Assembly: GCA_905207425.1 (NCBI GenBank)
Contig: CAJLLB010000041.1
Location: 1 to 13,917, forward strand
Reading direction: 5' to 3'
Length of the DNA: 13,917 nt
DNA from: an uncultured Collinsella sp.
GTDB lineage: Bacteria; Actinomycetota; Coriobacteriia; Coriobacteriales; Coriobacteriaceae
The notes beneath the pieces are model-generated. The model did no database searches. It saw only the letters and a list, made by a program, of their open reading frames with translations, and was not told the origin of the DNA. This document shows positions 6,544-12,471 of the stretch, in pieces; the stretch's first letter is position 1, and the number at the start of each line of letters is the position of its first letter. A program made the translations under genes and the position numbers.

Positions 6544-7401
6544 TTACTCTGCTTTGCCCACAGAGTTGAGGTTGGTCATGCGGATCTTAACCAGCTCGGT
6601 GATCTCACGCATGCCCTCCTTGGCCGGCTTCTTGGGATCGAAGCAGGCGGGGTTCTCGGCCATGTAGGCCATGAAGCCCTTGGTGTAGGCCTGACGCAGC
6701 TCGGTAGCGTAGTTAACCTTGCAGATGCCGTTCTTCACGGCCTCGGCGACCTGCTCATCGGGCACACCAGAGGTGCCGTGCAGAACCAGCGGCACGTCGA
6801 CGGCGTCGCGGATGGCCTTGACCACGGACTGCTCGATGTGCGGATCGCTCGTGTACACACCGTGGCTGGTGCCAACGCCAATAGCCAGCGAGGTGCAGCC
6901 AGTGCGCTCGACGAACTCCTTGGCCTCGGCAGGATCGGTGTAGGGGCTCTCGCCCTCAACCGCGGGACCGTCGTCCTCCTTGCCGCCAACCTTACCGAGC
7001 TCGGCCTCGACGGGCACGCCCATGGCGCGGCCAGCATCGGCGACGGACTTGGTCAGGGCGATGTTGTCCTCGAAGGACTCGTGCGAGCCGTCGATCATGA
7101 CAGAGGTGTAGCCGGTGCGGAAAGCCTGCATGCAGCGGTCATAGCCATCGCCGTGATCGAGGTGCAGAGCGACGGGCACGGAAGCGCGCTCGGCGGCAGC
7201 CTTGACCATGCCGTAGAAGTAGTCCAGACCAGCGGTCTTGATGGTGCCCGGGGTGGTCTGCATGATGACGGGGGACTTGGTCTCCTCGGCAGCGGCCAGA
7301 ACGGCCATAACAAACTCGAGGTTCTCGACGTTGAACGCGCCGACGGCGTAGTGGCCGGCCTGAGCGTCCTTGAGCATCTTTTCGGTGGTAACAAGTGCCA
7401 T
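6544..7401 (-). CDS. Class II ketose-bisphosphate aldolase (GatY/KbaY- or Fba-like)
   Basis: Zinc-dependent aldolase of 285 residues that splits a ketose 1,6-bisphosphate into dihydroxyacetone phosphate and glyceraldehyde 3-phosphate. The catalytic and metal residues fall exactly where they do in E. coli GatY: D82 and H83 in HLDHGD, H180 in GTSHG, H208 in LHGTSG. Also seen are MIDGSH (102-107), VEAELGKVGGKEDD (131-144) and CKVNYATELR (227-236). TTPGTIKTAG (49-58) and the ATELR segment are closer to tagatose-bisphosphate aldolases than to Bacillus-type FbaA, but fructose 1,6-bisphosphate remains a possible substrate. The start is ATG 7401, nine bases after GAGGAG; the frame stays open upstream to 7542 but without a start signal of equal quality. 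The gene is divergent from a DeoR-family regulator, a common arrangement for sugar-phosphate genes. Confidence 0.93.
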   Translation of the reverse strand: MALVTTEKMLKDAQAGHYAVGAFNVENLEFVMAVLAAAEETKSPVIMQTTPGTIKTAGLDYFYGMVKAAAERASVPVALHLDHGDGYDRCMQAFRTGYTSVMIDGSHESFEDNIALTKSVADAGRAMGVPVEAELGKVGGKEDDGPAVEGESPYTDPAEAKEFVERTGCTSLAIGVGTSHGVYTSDPHIEQSVVKAIRDAVDVPLVLHGTSGVPDEQVAEAVKNGICKVNYATELRQAYTKGFMAYMAENPACFDPKKPAKEGMREITELVKIRMTNLNSVGKAE

Positions 7402-7458
7402 GAGCGTTTGCTCCTCTCCCTCGCCCGCATCTGGACATCGGGCGTAGTTGTTCACAAG

Positions 7459-7479
7459 GCGTTTTACCTTGCGTTTTAC
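7459..7479. repeat. Direct repeat GCGTTTTAC x2, period 12, in the aldolase leader
   Basis: GCGTTTTAC lies at 7459-7467 and again at 7471-7479, 58 bases or more upstream of the aldolase ATG and just downstream of its candidate -10. The position suits a repressor site for the aldolase transcript. Tandem short direct repeats are a known form of DeoR-family operator, but no binding is shown. Confidence 0.5.
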
Positions 7480-7593
7480 TGCGCTCATTGTATGAAATTC
7501 AGCGGCTTTGCACGTGCGAGATATTGAGCCCATGCAGGTCAATACAGTCGTTTTTGAAAAGTAAACGGAAGGAATTTGAGCCGAGTGGACATG

Positions 7594-7605
7594 TTCGATA
7601 TTGAA
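7594..7605. promoter_or_regulatory. Near-palindrome TTCGATATTGAA, candidate operator
   Basis: TTCGATATTGAA has five of six base pairs about its centre, and its left flank ATGTTCGATA resembles the half-site of the E. coli GlpR operator, a DeoR-family site. It lies 3 bases upstream of the candidate -35 of the DeoR-type gene. Resemblance only; may be chance in AT-rich DNA. Confidence 0.3.
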
Positions 7606-7607
7606 TT

Positions 7608-7636
7608 TTGAGCGTTCAGCATCTTTCTTTTATAGA
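7608..7636 (+). promoter_or_regulatory. Candidate sigma-70-type promoter of the DeoR-family gene
   Basis: TTGAGC at 7608-7613 and TATAGA at 7631-7636 are separated by exactly 17 bases. Transcription would begin near 7643, leaving a leader of about 93 bases before ATG 7736. Confidence 0.5.
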
Positions 7637-7637
7637 A

Positions 7638-7665
7638 AAGATAAGTAATCGAAAGGTGTTATCTT
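7638..7665. promoter_or_regulatory. Inverted repeat AAGATAA-N14-TTATCTT over the DeoR promoter start
   Basis: AAGATAA (7638-7644) is perfectly inverted as TTATCTT (7659-7665). It begins at the expected transcription start and extends into the leader, the place for an autoregulatory operator. Confidence 0.4.
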
Positions 7666-7735
7666 ACTCAAAAAGAAAATGAACGAAAATAGAGTCAACA
7701 CAATTCCTGCAAATTTAGCCGAGAATGGAGCAATC

Positions 7736-8539
7736 ATGGCCCAAGCCACCAACCGTGCTTTTGCCGACGAACGCCGTACCGCCATTATGGAAATGCTCGA
7801 TCATAACGCCTCGGTGCAGGTAGCAGAAATCGCCCAGACCTTTGGCGTGTCCTCCGTCACCGCCCGCGCCGACCTGGACGCGCTCGCCGAAGCAGGCAAG
7901 CTGCGCCGCACGCATGGTGGCGCCGTATCGCTCCACAAGCGTCTGACTGTTTCCACGCAGGATCGCCGCATCAATGTCAACGTCGCCGCCAAACAAGCCA
8001 TCGCACAAAGCGCCATTGAACTCGTCAATGACGGTGACACCCTGCTCGTCGACTCGGGCACCACGGCGCTCGAGTTCGTCCGGCTCCTCGATCAACGCGA
8101 CGGCATCACCGTTATCACGGCCGACATTACCATCGCCGATTATATCGACGAGAGCATGCCCTCGGTCGATGTCGTCATGCTGGGCGGGGCACTGCGCAAA
8201 GGCCATCGCTATCTGTACGGCCCACTTACCATGCAGGCGCTCCAAATGGTCCACGCCGACCTTGCCGTCATGTGCCCTGGCGCTTTTGTTCCCGGCTGCG
8301 GCTTTACGACCGACTTTCCGCAGATGGCCGAGACCAAAGCGGCTATGGTCGGTGCCGCCCGTCAAAGCGTCGCTCTCATGGACGCCAGCAAGGTTAACGG
8401 ACGCGGCATGTACCGCTTTGCCGAGCTGACCGATGTCGACACCATCGTGATGGACCGTGATCCCGATGGCGCCGTCGCCACCTCAATCGCCGAGACCGTC
8501 GACGACGCCCGCCCAAATCTCGTCATCGCCGGCGCTTAA
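7736..8539 (+). CDS. DeoR/GlpR-family sugar-phosphate-responsive transcriptional regulator
   Basis: Regulator of 267 residues. The N-terminal winged helix-turn-helix (about 11-65) is of the DeoR type: DERRTAIMEML, VQVAEIAQTFGVSSVTARADLDAL, and the family hallmark GKLRRTHGGAV at 54-64. TARADL replaces the more usual TIRRDL in the recognition helix. The C-terminal effector domain (about 85-240) resembles ribose-5-phosphate isomerase-like sugar-phosphate sensors: DSGTTALEF at 106-114, VVMLGGALRKG at 146-156, ETKAAMVGAARQSVALMDASK at 199-219. The ATG at 7736 is chosen because GGAG lies six bases before it and the protein then begins at the usual distance from the helix-turn-helix; ATG 7679 would add 19 residues of no family likeness. 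It faces the aldolase gene and is the natural candidate to control it. Confidence 0.92.
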   Translation: MAQATNRAFADERRTAIMEMLDHNASVQVAEIAQTFGVSSVTARADLDALAEAGKLRRTHGGAVSLHKRLTVSTQDRRINVNVAAKQAIAQSAIELVNDGDTLLVDSGTTALEFVRLLDQRDGITVITADITIADYIDESMPSVDVVMLGGALRKGHRYLYGPLTMQALQMVHADLAVMCPGAFVPGCGFTTDFPQMAETKAAMVGAARQSVALMDASKVNGRGMYRFAELTDVDTIVMDRDPDGAVATSIAETVDDARPNLVIAGA

Positions 8540-8542
8540 ACA

Positions 8543-8583
8543 AAAACCACCACAAAGGTGCCTGTCCCCTTTGTGGTGGTTTT
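8543..8583. terminator. Bidirectional terminator between DeoR and flavodiiron genes
   Basis: AAAACCACCACAAAGG (8543-8558) pairs perfectly with CCTTTGTGGTGGTTTT (8568-8583), a 16-base-pair stem with the loop TGCCTGTCC. It begins three bases after the DeoR stop codon and ends 22 bases from the flavodiiron stop on the other strand; A and T runs at its ends allow use from both sides. Confidence 0.9.
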
Positions 8584-8605
8584 GCTCGTTAAAAGCGAAA
8601 TATCG

Positions 8606-9766
8606 CTACTTGGAAAGCTCGTCGGCGAGGACCTCGATCTGAGCGCGCGAGGCGTCGTTGAGCGAGCCCAGCACGGTCACCTTGTTCTGCGCCAAGGTGA
8701 TGTCCTTCATGCCCTCGAGCTCCTTGGCCATAACCTTGGCAGCGGTGGGCGCCCAGGAGCCGGCCTCGACGAGTGCCACCGTACGGTTCTGATAGGCGTG
8801 CTCGGCAAGCGTATGGATAAAGGTGCTCATGAACGGGAAGATCTCACCCTGATAGGTGATGGAAGCGAGCACCAGACGGTCGTAGCGGAACGCATCCTCA
8901 ACGGCCTCGGCCATGTCGTCGCGAGCCAGGTCAAAGACGGAGACCTTCTGGCCGCGAGCCTCAAGCGCTGCGGCGAGCTCCTCGACGGCAGCCTTCAGAT
9001 GGCCATACACACTCGCATAGGCGATCGTGATGCCCTCGTCCTCGGGCTGATAGCTCGACCAGGTGTTATAGGTGTCGAGGTAATAGCCCAGGTTCTCGGT
9101 CAGTACGGGGCCGTGGAGCGGACAGATGATCTGAATGTCCAGGTCGGCGGCCTTCTTGAGGACGGCCTGCACGAACTTGCCGAACTTACCGACGATGCCA
9201 AAGTAGTAACGGCGCGCTTCGCAAGCCCAGCCCTCGGGATCCTCGATGTCGTTGGCGCCAAACTTGCCAAAACCGTCGGCACTAAAGAGCACCTTGTCGG
9301 TGGACTCGTAGGAGAAGAGCACCTCGGGCCAGTGAACATTGGGGGCACCGACAAAGGTTAGGCTGTGGCCGCCCAGGTCGAGCACGTCGCCATCTTTGAC
9401 GACCATCTTGCGCTCGGGGAAGTCGGTGCCAAAGTAGTTGACCATCATACGGAAGGCGCCCATGCTGGCAACAATCTGCGCCTGGGGATAGCGCTCCATA
9501 AAGGCGGCGATGCCGGCGGAGTGATCGGGCTCCATGTGATGGACGATCAGGTAGTCGGGCGTGCGGCCATCGAGCACGGCCTCGAGGTTGCCGAGCCACT
9601 CGTCAACAAAACCGCCGTCGACTGAATCGGCGACAGCGATCTTTTCGCCCAAGATAACGTAGCTGTTGTATGCCATGCCGTTCTCGGACACATCGTACTG
9701 GCCCTCGAACAGGTCAATGTCGTGATCGTTAACGCCAATGTAGCGGATATCCTTGGTGATCTCCAT
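8606..9766 (-). CDS. fprA: Flavodiiron protein (FprA-type oxygen/nitric oxide reductase)
   Basis: Cytoplasmic two-domain enzyme of 386 residues that reduces O2 to water, or NO to N2O, and protects anaerobes. The N-terminal metallo-beta-lactamase-like domain (about 1-245) holds the full di-iron ligand set: H77-x-E79-x-D81-H82 in HHMEPDH, H145 in NVHWPE, D164 in SADGFG and H218 in PLHGP. The C-terminal flavodoxin domain (about 246-386) starts with ITIAYASVYGHLK, the FMN phosphate-binding loop, and has VEAGSWAP at about 333-340. No rubredoxin or flavin-reductase domain is attached, so electrons must come from a separate partner not in the window. ATG 9766 is supported by AGGAGG nine bases upstream; frame upstream of it is probably untranslated. 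It lies downstream of the LacI-type gene on the same strand but has its own promoter-like region. Confidence 0.95.
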   Translation of the reverse strand: MEITKDIRYIGVNDHDIDLFEGQYDVSENGMAYNSYVILGEKIAVADSVDGGFVDEWLGNLEAVLDGRTPDYLIVHHMEPDHSAGIAAFMERYPQAQIVASMGAFRMMVNYFGTDFPERKMVVKDGDVLDLGGHSLTFVGAPNVHWPEVLFSYESTDKVLFSADGFGKFGANDIEDPEGWACEARRYYFGIVGKFGKFVQAVLKKAADLDIQIICPLHGPVLTENLGYYLDTYNTWSSYQPEDEGITIAYASVYGHLKAAVEELAAALEARGQKVSVFDLARDDMAEAVEDAFRYDRLVLASITYQGEIFPFMSTFIHTLAEHAYQNRTVALVEAGSWAPTAAKVMAKELEGMKDITLAQNKVTVLGSLNDASRAQIEVLADELSK

Positions 9767-9782
9767 CAGGCAAAGCCTCCTA

Positions 9783-9835
9783 GATAGACAAAAGAGCCCG
9801 TCTATCATAGCACTCGTCTTCATAGCCACGGCTAT
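9783..9835 (-). promoter_or_regulatory. Candidate fprA promoter with two inverted repeats
   Basis: On the minus strand TGCTATGAT (complement of 9804-9812) is an extended -10 box. GATAGAC-N10-GTCTATC (9783-9806) is a perfect 7-base inverted repeat covering the -10 edge and the start region. ATAGCC-AC-GGCTAT (9822-9835) is a second perfect inverted repeat located where the -35 would be; no -35 consensus is seen there. This layout suggests control by a repressor or redox regulator. Confidence 0.45.
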
Positions 9836-9895
9836 CTGCCAGCATCCTTATCGATTGTTATTGAGGCGGAATATATCGCCATTGACCTGCAAAAA

Positions 9896-10927
9896 CTATG
9901 TGCGCGGAGCTGCCGTGGTATGTCGAACGATAAGCTGGCCGGGAATACGAATGGCAACGGTTTTGTCCGTTGCCCCCGCCTTGGGAACCGCGTGCTCGAA
10001 CACCTCGCGTCCACGCTGATGCAAATCGAATCGAACGGTCGTGAGCTCGTTGTGTGCCACAAAATCATCGAGCGAATCGTCGACGCCCACCACGCTCACG
10101 TCCTCGGGCACGCGCAGACCGCTATCGCGCAGCGCTGCAATCGCGCCATTTGCCATCTGGTCGTTTGCCGCGTAAATCGCCGTCATGGTGCGATCGTGCT
10201 CGGCCAGGTACCTGCCGGCCTCGTAGCCGCTGTTGGCAGACCAGTCGCCCTCGAGCGGCTCTGCCGGCTCGATGTGTTTACGCTCGAGTGCATCCTGCCA
10301 ACCGGCGCGACGAAATTGCTCGTCGACCGAGAATGACGGGCCGCCAATATAGCGAATCTGCTCGTGCCCTAGCTCAAACAGGTGATCCATAAGCAATAGC
10401 GAGCAGCCGTAATGGTCGGAATCGACCGTGGTCACCCGCGGGTGCGCGTACATGGTAACGATGACCGTGCCAATGCCCGGCAGTGGATCAAACGTCTCAA
10501 AATCGGGCGCCATGCGACTCATACCGATGATGATGCCGTCCACCGGCAATGCGGCCATACGACGCGTGGCCTCGGCAAGCGAAAACTCCTCGGTCTTGGA
10601 CATCTCGACCAGCGTGATGGCGCAATTATGCTCGCGAGCAGCGCTGGCGATGCCGTCGATCATTGAGAGGTTGCCGAACTTGGTGACATCGTTGACGCAC
10701 AGGCCGACCGAATGATAACGGCCGTCGCGCAGCGAGCGACCGGCATAACTCGGACGAAAGCCGAGCTTTTGCATAGCGGCCTGCACGCGCTGGCGCGTCT
10801 GCTCGTTAACGTTAGGCAAGCCGTTGGCGACGCGCGAAACCGTCTGCTGCGAAACGCCGGCAGCGCGGGCGACGTCGGCCATGGAGACCGGACGCGAACT
10901 GGTATCGTTGGACGGGCGCCTTGCCAC
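9896..10927 (-). CDS. LacI/GalR-family transcriptional regulator
   Basis: Repressor-type regulator of 343 residues. The N-terminal helix-turn-helix is typical: SMADVARAAGVSQQTVSRVANG at about 15-36, followed by the hinge region NEQTRQRVQAAMQKLGFRPSYAGRSLR (41-67). The rest (about 72-335) is the periplasmic-binding-protein-like sensor fold, with GIIIGMSR, TVDSDHYGCSLLLMDHLFELGHEQIRYIGGP, AIYAANDQMANGAIAALRDSGLRVPEDVSVVGVDD and the closing PGQLIVRHTT. The start is GTG at 10927, five bases after GAAGGTG. The gene is divergent from galK-galT and shares with it an intergenic region containing three like-sequence LacI-type sites, so galactose or a galactoside is the likely inducer. Many LacI members are repressors; activation cannot be excluded. 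Confidence 0.93.
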   Translation of the reverse strand: MARRPSNDTSSRPVSMADVARAAGVSQQTVSRVANGLPNVNEQTRQRVQAAMQKLGFRPSYAGRSLRDGRYHSVGLCVNDVTKFGNLSMIDGIASAAREHNCAITLVEMSKTEEFSLAEATRRMAALPVDGIIIGMSRMAPDFETFDPLPGIGTVIVTMYAHPRVTTVDSDHYGCSLLLMDHLFELGHEQIRYIGGPSFSVDEQFRRAGWQDALERKHIEPAEPLEGDWSANSGYEAGRYLAEHDRTMTAIYAANDQMANGAIAALRDSGLRVPEDVSVVGVDDSLDDFVAHNELTTVRFDLHQRGREVFEHAVPKAGATDKTVAIRIPGQLIVRHTTAAPRT

Positions 10928-11020
10928 AGGATCACCTTCACCCTTGCGAGATCTGAATAGCGTGAATGCCGGCCCGGGCAGAAATACATCCCGCGCCGAG
11001 GCCCGCTATCGTCGGACGCA

Positions 11021-11033
11021 TGTTAACGTACTC
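11021..11033 (+). promoter_or_regulatory. Operator-like element, copy 1 (TGTTAACGTACTC)
   Basis: Identical in 13 of 13 bases to copies 2 and 3. It lies in the expected leader of the LacI-type gene, suiting autoregulation. The element has the central CG and TGnnnAC/GTnnnCA partial symmetry expected of LacI-family sites only when copies 2 and 3 are used as reference; its right flank (TAC) differs from theirs. Confidence 0.6.
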
Positions 11034-11139
11034 TACTTTTTCTATCTGCATCTCTTCTGCTTTATAAGTCCATACGGCAGTACCGTTCACGGCTGAATTT
11101 CTACCGATTACCAGATTCTCAAAAAGTGACAAGCGATGT

Positions 11140-11157
11140 GTTATGAGTACGTTAACA
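11140..11157 (-). promoter_or_regulatory. Operator-like element, copy 2, overlapping a candidate galK -10
   Basis: GTTATGAGTACGTTAACA is the exact inverse of copy 3 over 18 bases. Its centre TGAGTAC/GTTAACA is a partial palindrome about CG, a LacI-family feature. It overlaps the extended -10 TGTTATGAG, so binding would block polymerase. Confidence 0.7.
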
Positions 11158-11207
11158 TAGCCCGTAACGTGCGGTATCGTGAACACTTGGTTCATGCCGC
11201 TTTAAGT

Positions 11208-11225
11208 TGTTAACGTACTCATAAC
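11208..11225 (+). promoter_or_regulatory. Operator-like element, copy 3, in the galK leader
   Basis: TGTTAACGTACTCATAAC is the 18-base reverse complement of copy 2, with centres 64 bases apart, close to six DNA turns. It ends 40 bases before the galK start codon. Paired sites of this spacing would permit looping. Confidence 0.7.
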
Positions 11226-11265
11226 GACGCAAAACCCACCCGGGCGCGCCAAGGAAAGGACTCCC

Positions 11266-12471
11266 ATGACCACCCCCGACGAAAAGACATTCGCCACGCT
11301 CACCAAGCTGTTCGAGGAGGAGTTTGGCCCCATCGGCGACCGCCAGGTGCTCTACGTGCACGCGCCCGGCCGCTCCGAGATCAGCGGCAACCACACTGAC
11401 CACGAGGGTGGCCACGTTATCGCCGGCTCGCTCGATGTCGCCGTCGACGGCATCGCCGTGGCAACCGATTCCAACAAGGTTCGCGTAGCCGACGAGGGCT
11501 ATCCCACGTTTGAGATCGCGCTCGACACGCTAGACGTTCAGGAGTCCGAGAAGGGCACGTCCGCGAGCCTCGTCCGCGGCATGGCCCACGAAATCGCAGC
11601 CCTTGGCGTTGAGCCCAAAGGCTTCGACTTTGCCTTTACCTGCTCCGTCCCCTCGGGCGGCGGCCTTTCCAGCTCTGCCGCCGTCGAAGCCGCGTACGGT
11701 CGTGCCATGGAGACGCTCTGGGGCGCGCCCGCCATTGAGCCCGTCACGCTCGCCCAGATGAGCCAGCGCACCGAGAACAACTATTACGGCAAGCCCTGCG
11801 GTCTGATGGACCAGGCCGCCGTTTGCTTGGGCGGCCTCGCCTACATGGACTTTGAGGATCAGGCTCAGCCTAAAACCCAGAAGCTCGAGCTCAACTTTGA
11901 GGATCACGGTTATGCTCTCGTGCTCGTTAAGGTCGGTGCCGACCACGTGGCCGCCACCGAAGACTACGCCGCCGTTCCGCGCGAGATGCAGGACGTCGCC
12001 GCCGAGTTTGGCAAGGCACGCCTGTGCGAGGTAAACGTGGCGGACTTTGACGCCAAGCTCCCCGAGCTGCGCGCCAAGCTGGGCGACCGCGCCTGCCTGC
12101 GCGCCGTTCACTACTGGTACGAAAACGGCCTGGTCGATAAGCGCTGGGCTGCCCTGAACGCCGGCGACATCGATCAGTTCCTGGTCCTGACGCGCGAGTC
12201 CGGCGCCAGCTCTGCCATGTACCTACAGAATGTCGTTGCCAAGCTGGGCTCCGAGCAGCCCTCGATGTATGCCCTGGCACTGGCCGAGCACGTGCTCGAC
12301 GGCCGTGGCGCCGTCCGTATCCACGGTGGCGGCTTTGGTGGCACCATCCAGGCCTTCGTGCCGCTCGACCTGGTCGACACCTTTATCACCAAGATGAACG
12401 GCTGGCTGGGCGAGGGCTCTGCCCGCCACTACGCAATTTCTGACAAGGGGGCTTACGCGGCATGGCTGTAA
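11266..12471 (+). CDS. galK: Galactokinase (GHMP family, divergent 'GNHTDH' type)
   Basis: Phosphorylates galactose to galactose 1-phosphate, the first Leloir step; 401 residues, cytoplasmic. Galactokinase signature APGRSEISGNHTDHEGG at 33-49, ATP-binding GHMP motif VPSGGGLSSSAAVE at 128-141, catalytic aspartate D182 in CGLMDQAA, and C-terminal motif IHGGGFGGTIQAFV at 352-365. The signature differs from the classic GRxNxIGEHxDY: S37-E38 replaces the usual residues and N42 stands where glutamate normally contacts the sugar, while R36, H43 and D45 are kept. Similar variants occur in gut bacteria beside class II galT, so galactose remains the best guess. The ATG is five bases after AAGGAAAGGA. 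The stop TAA lies inside the start of galT, so the two are translationally coupled. Control by the adjacent LacI-type regulator is likely. Confidence 0.94.
   Translation: MTTPDEKTFATLTKLFEEEFGPIGDRQVLYVHAPGRSEISGNHTDHEGGHVIAGSLDVAVDGIAVATDSNKVRVADEGYPTFEIALDTLDVQESEKGTSASLVRGMAHEIAALGVEPKGFDFAFTCSVPSGGGLSSSAAVEAAYGRAMETLWGAPAIEPVTLAQMSQRTENNYYGKPCGLMDQAAVCLGGLAYMDFEDQAQPKTQKLELNFEDHGYALVLVKVGADHVAATEDYAAVPREMQDVAAEFGKARLCEVNVADFDAKLPELRAKLGDRACLRAVHYWYENGLVDKRWAALNAGDIDQFLVLTRESGASSAMYLQNVVAKLGSEQPSMYALALAEHVLDGRGAVRIHGGGFGGTIQAFVPLDLVDTFITKMNGWLGEGSARHYAISDKGAYAAWL

Larger units (their letters stand above)
7402..7735. promoter_or_regulatory. Divergent aldolase/DeoR intergenic region, AT-rich
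   Basis: This 334-base stretch has no gene. From left to right it holds the aldolase ribosome binding site (GAGGAG, minus, 7411-7416), a tandem GCGTTTTAC repeat, a minus-strand -10 TACAAT (complement of 7487-7492), the palindrome GCACGTGC at 7510-7517, a near palindrome at 7594-7605, a DeoR promoter and an inverted repeat over its start. An in-frame ATG at 7679 exists but has only a weak AAGAAA upstream; ATG 7736 with GGAG is the likelier DeoR start. Confidence 0.6.
10928..11265. promoter_or_regulatory. Divergent lacI-type/galK control region
   Basis: This 338-base stretch holds no gene. It carries three copies of the operator-like element TGTTAACGTACTC. For the regulator gene a minus-strand -10 TATAAA (complement of 11061-11066) is seen, with a weak TGAACG 17 bases upstream. 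For galK an extended -10 TGTTATGAG lies at 11139-11147 with no clear -35. The galK ribosome binding site is AAGGAAAGGA at 11251-11260. Each candidate start would have an operator copy overlapping or just downstream. Confidence 0.6.

Noticed and set aside
6538..7527. Plus-strand frame of 329 codons opposite the aldolase gene
   Set aside because: Low-complexity leucine, glycine and histidine composition; it mirrors the aldolase codons, whose catalytic residues are all in place.
8558..9361. Plus-strand frame of 267 codons opposite the flavodiiron gene
   Set aside because: Antisense shadow; the minus-strand protein carries the full di-iron ligand set.
10805..10815. GTTAACGTTAG inside the LacI-type gene as a fourth operator
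   Set aside because: It is nearly palindromic and near the regulator start, but it is explained by the codons for Asn-Val-Asn, and similar GTTAACG strings occur in other coding regions of the window.
11161..11174. CCCGTAACGTGCGG between operator copies 2 and 3 as another copy
   Set aside because: Only a core of about five to seven bases matches; too short to separate from chance.
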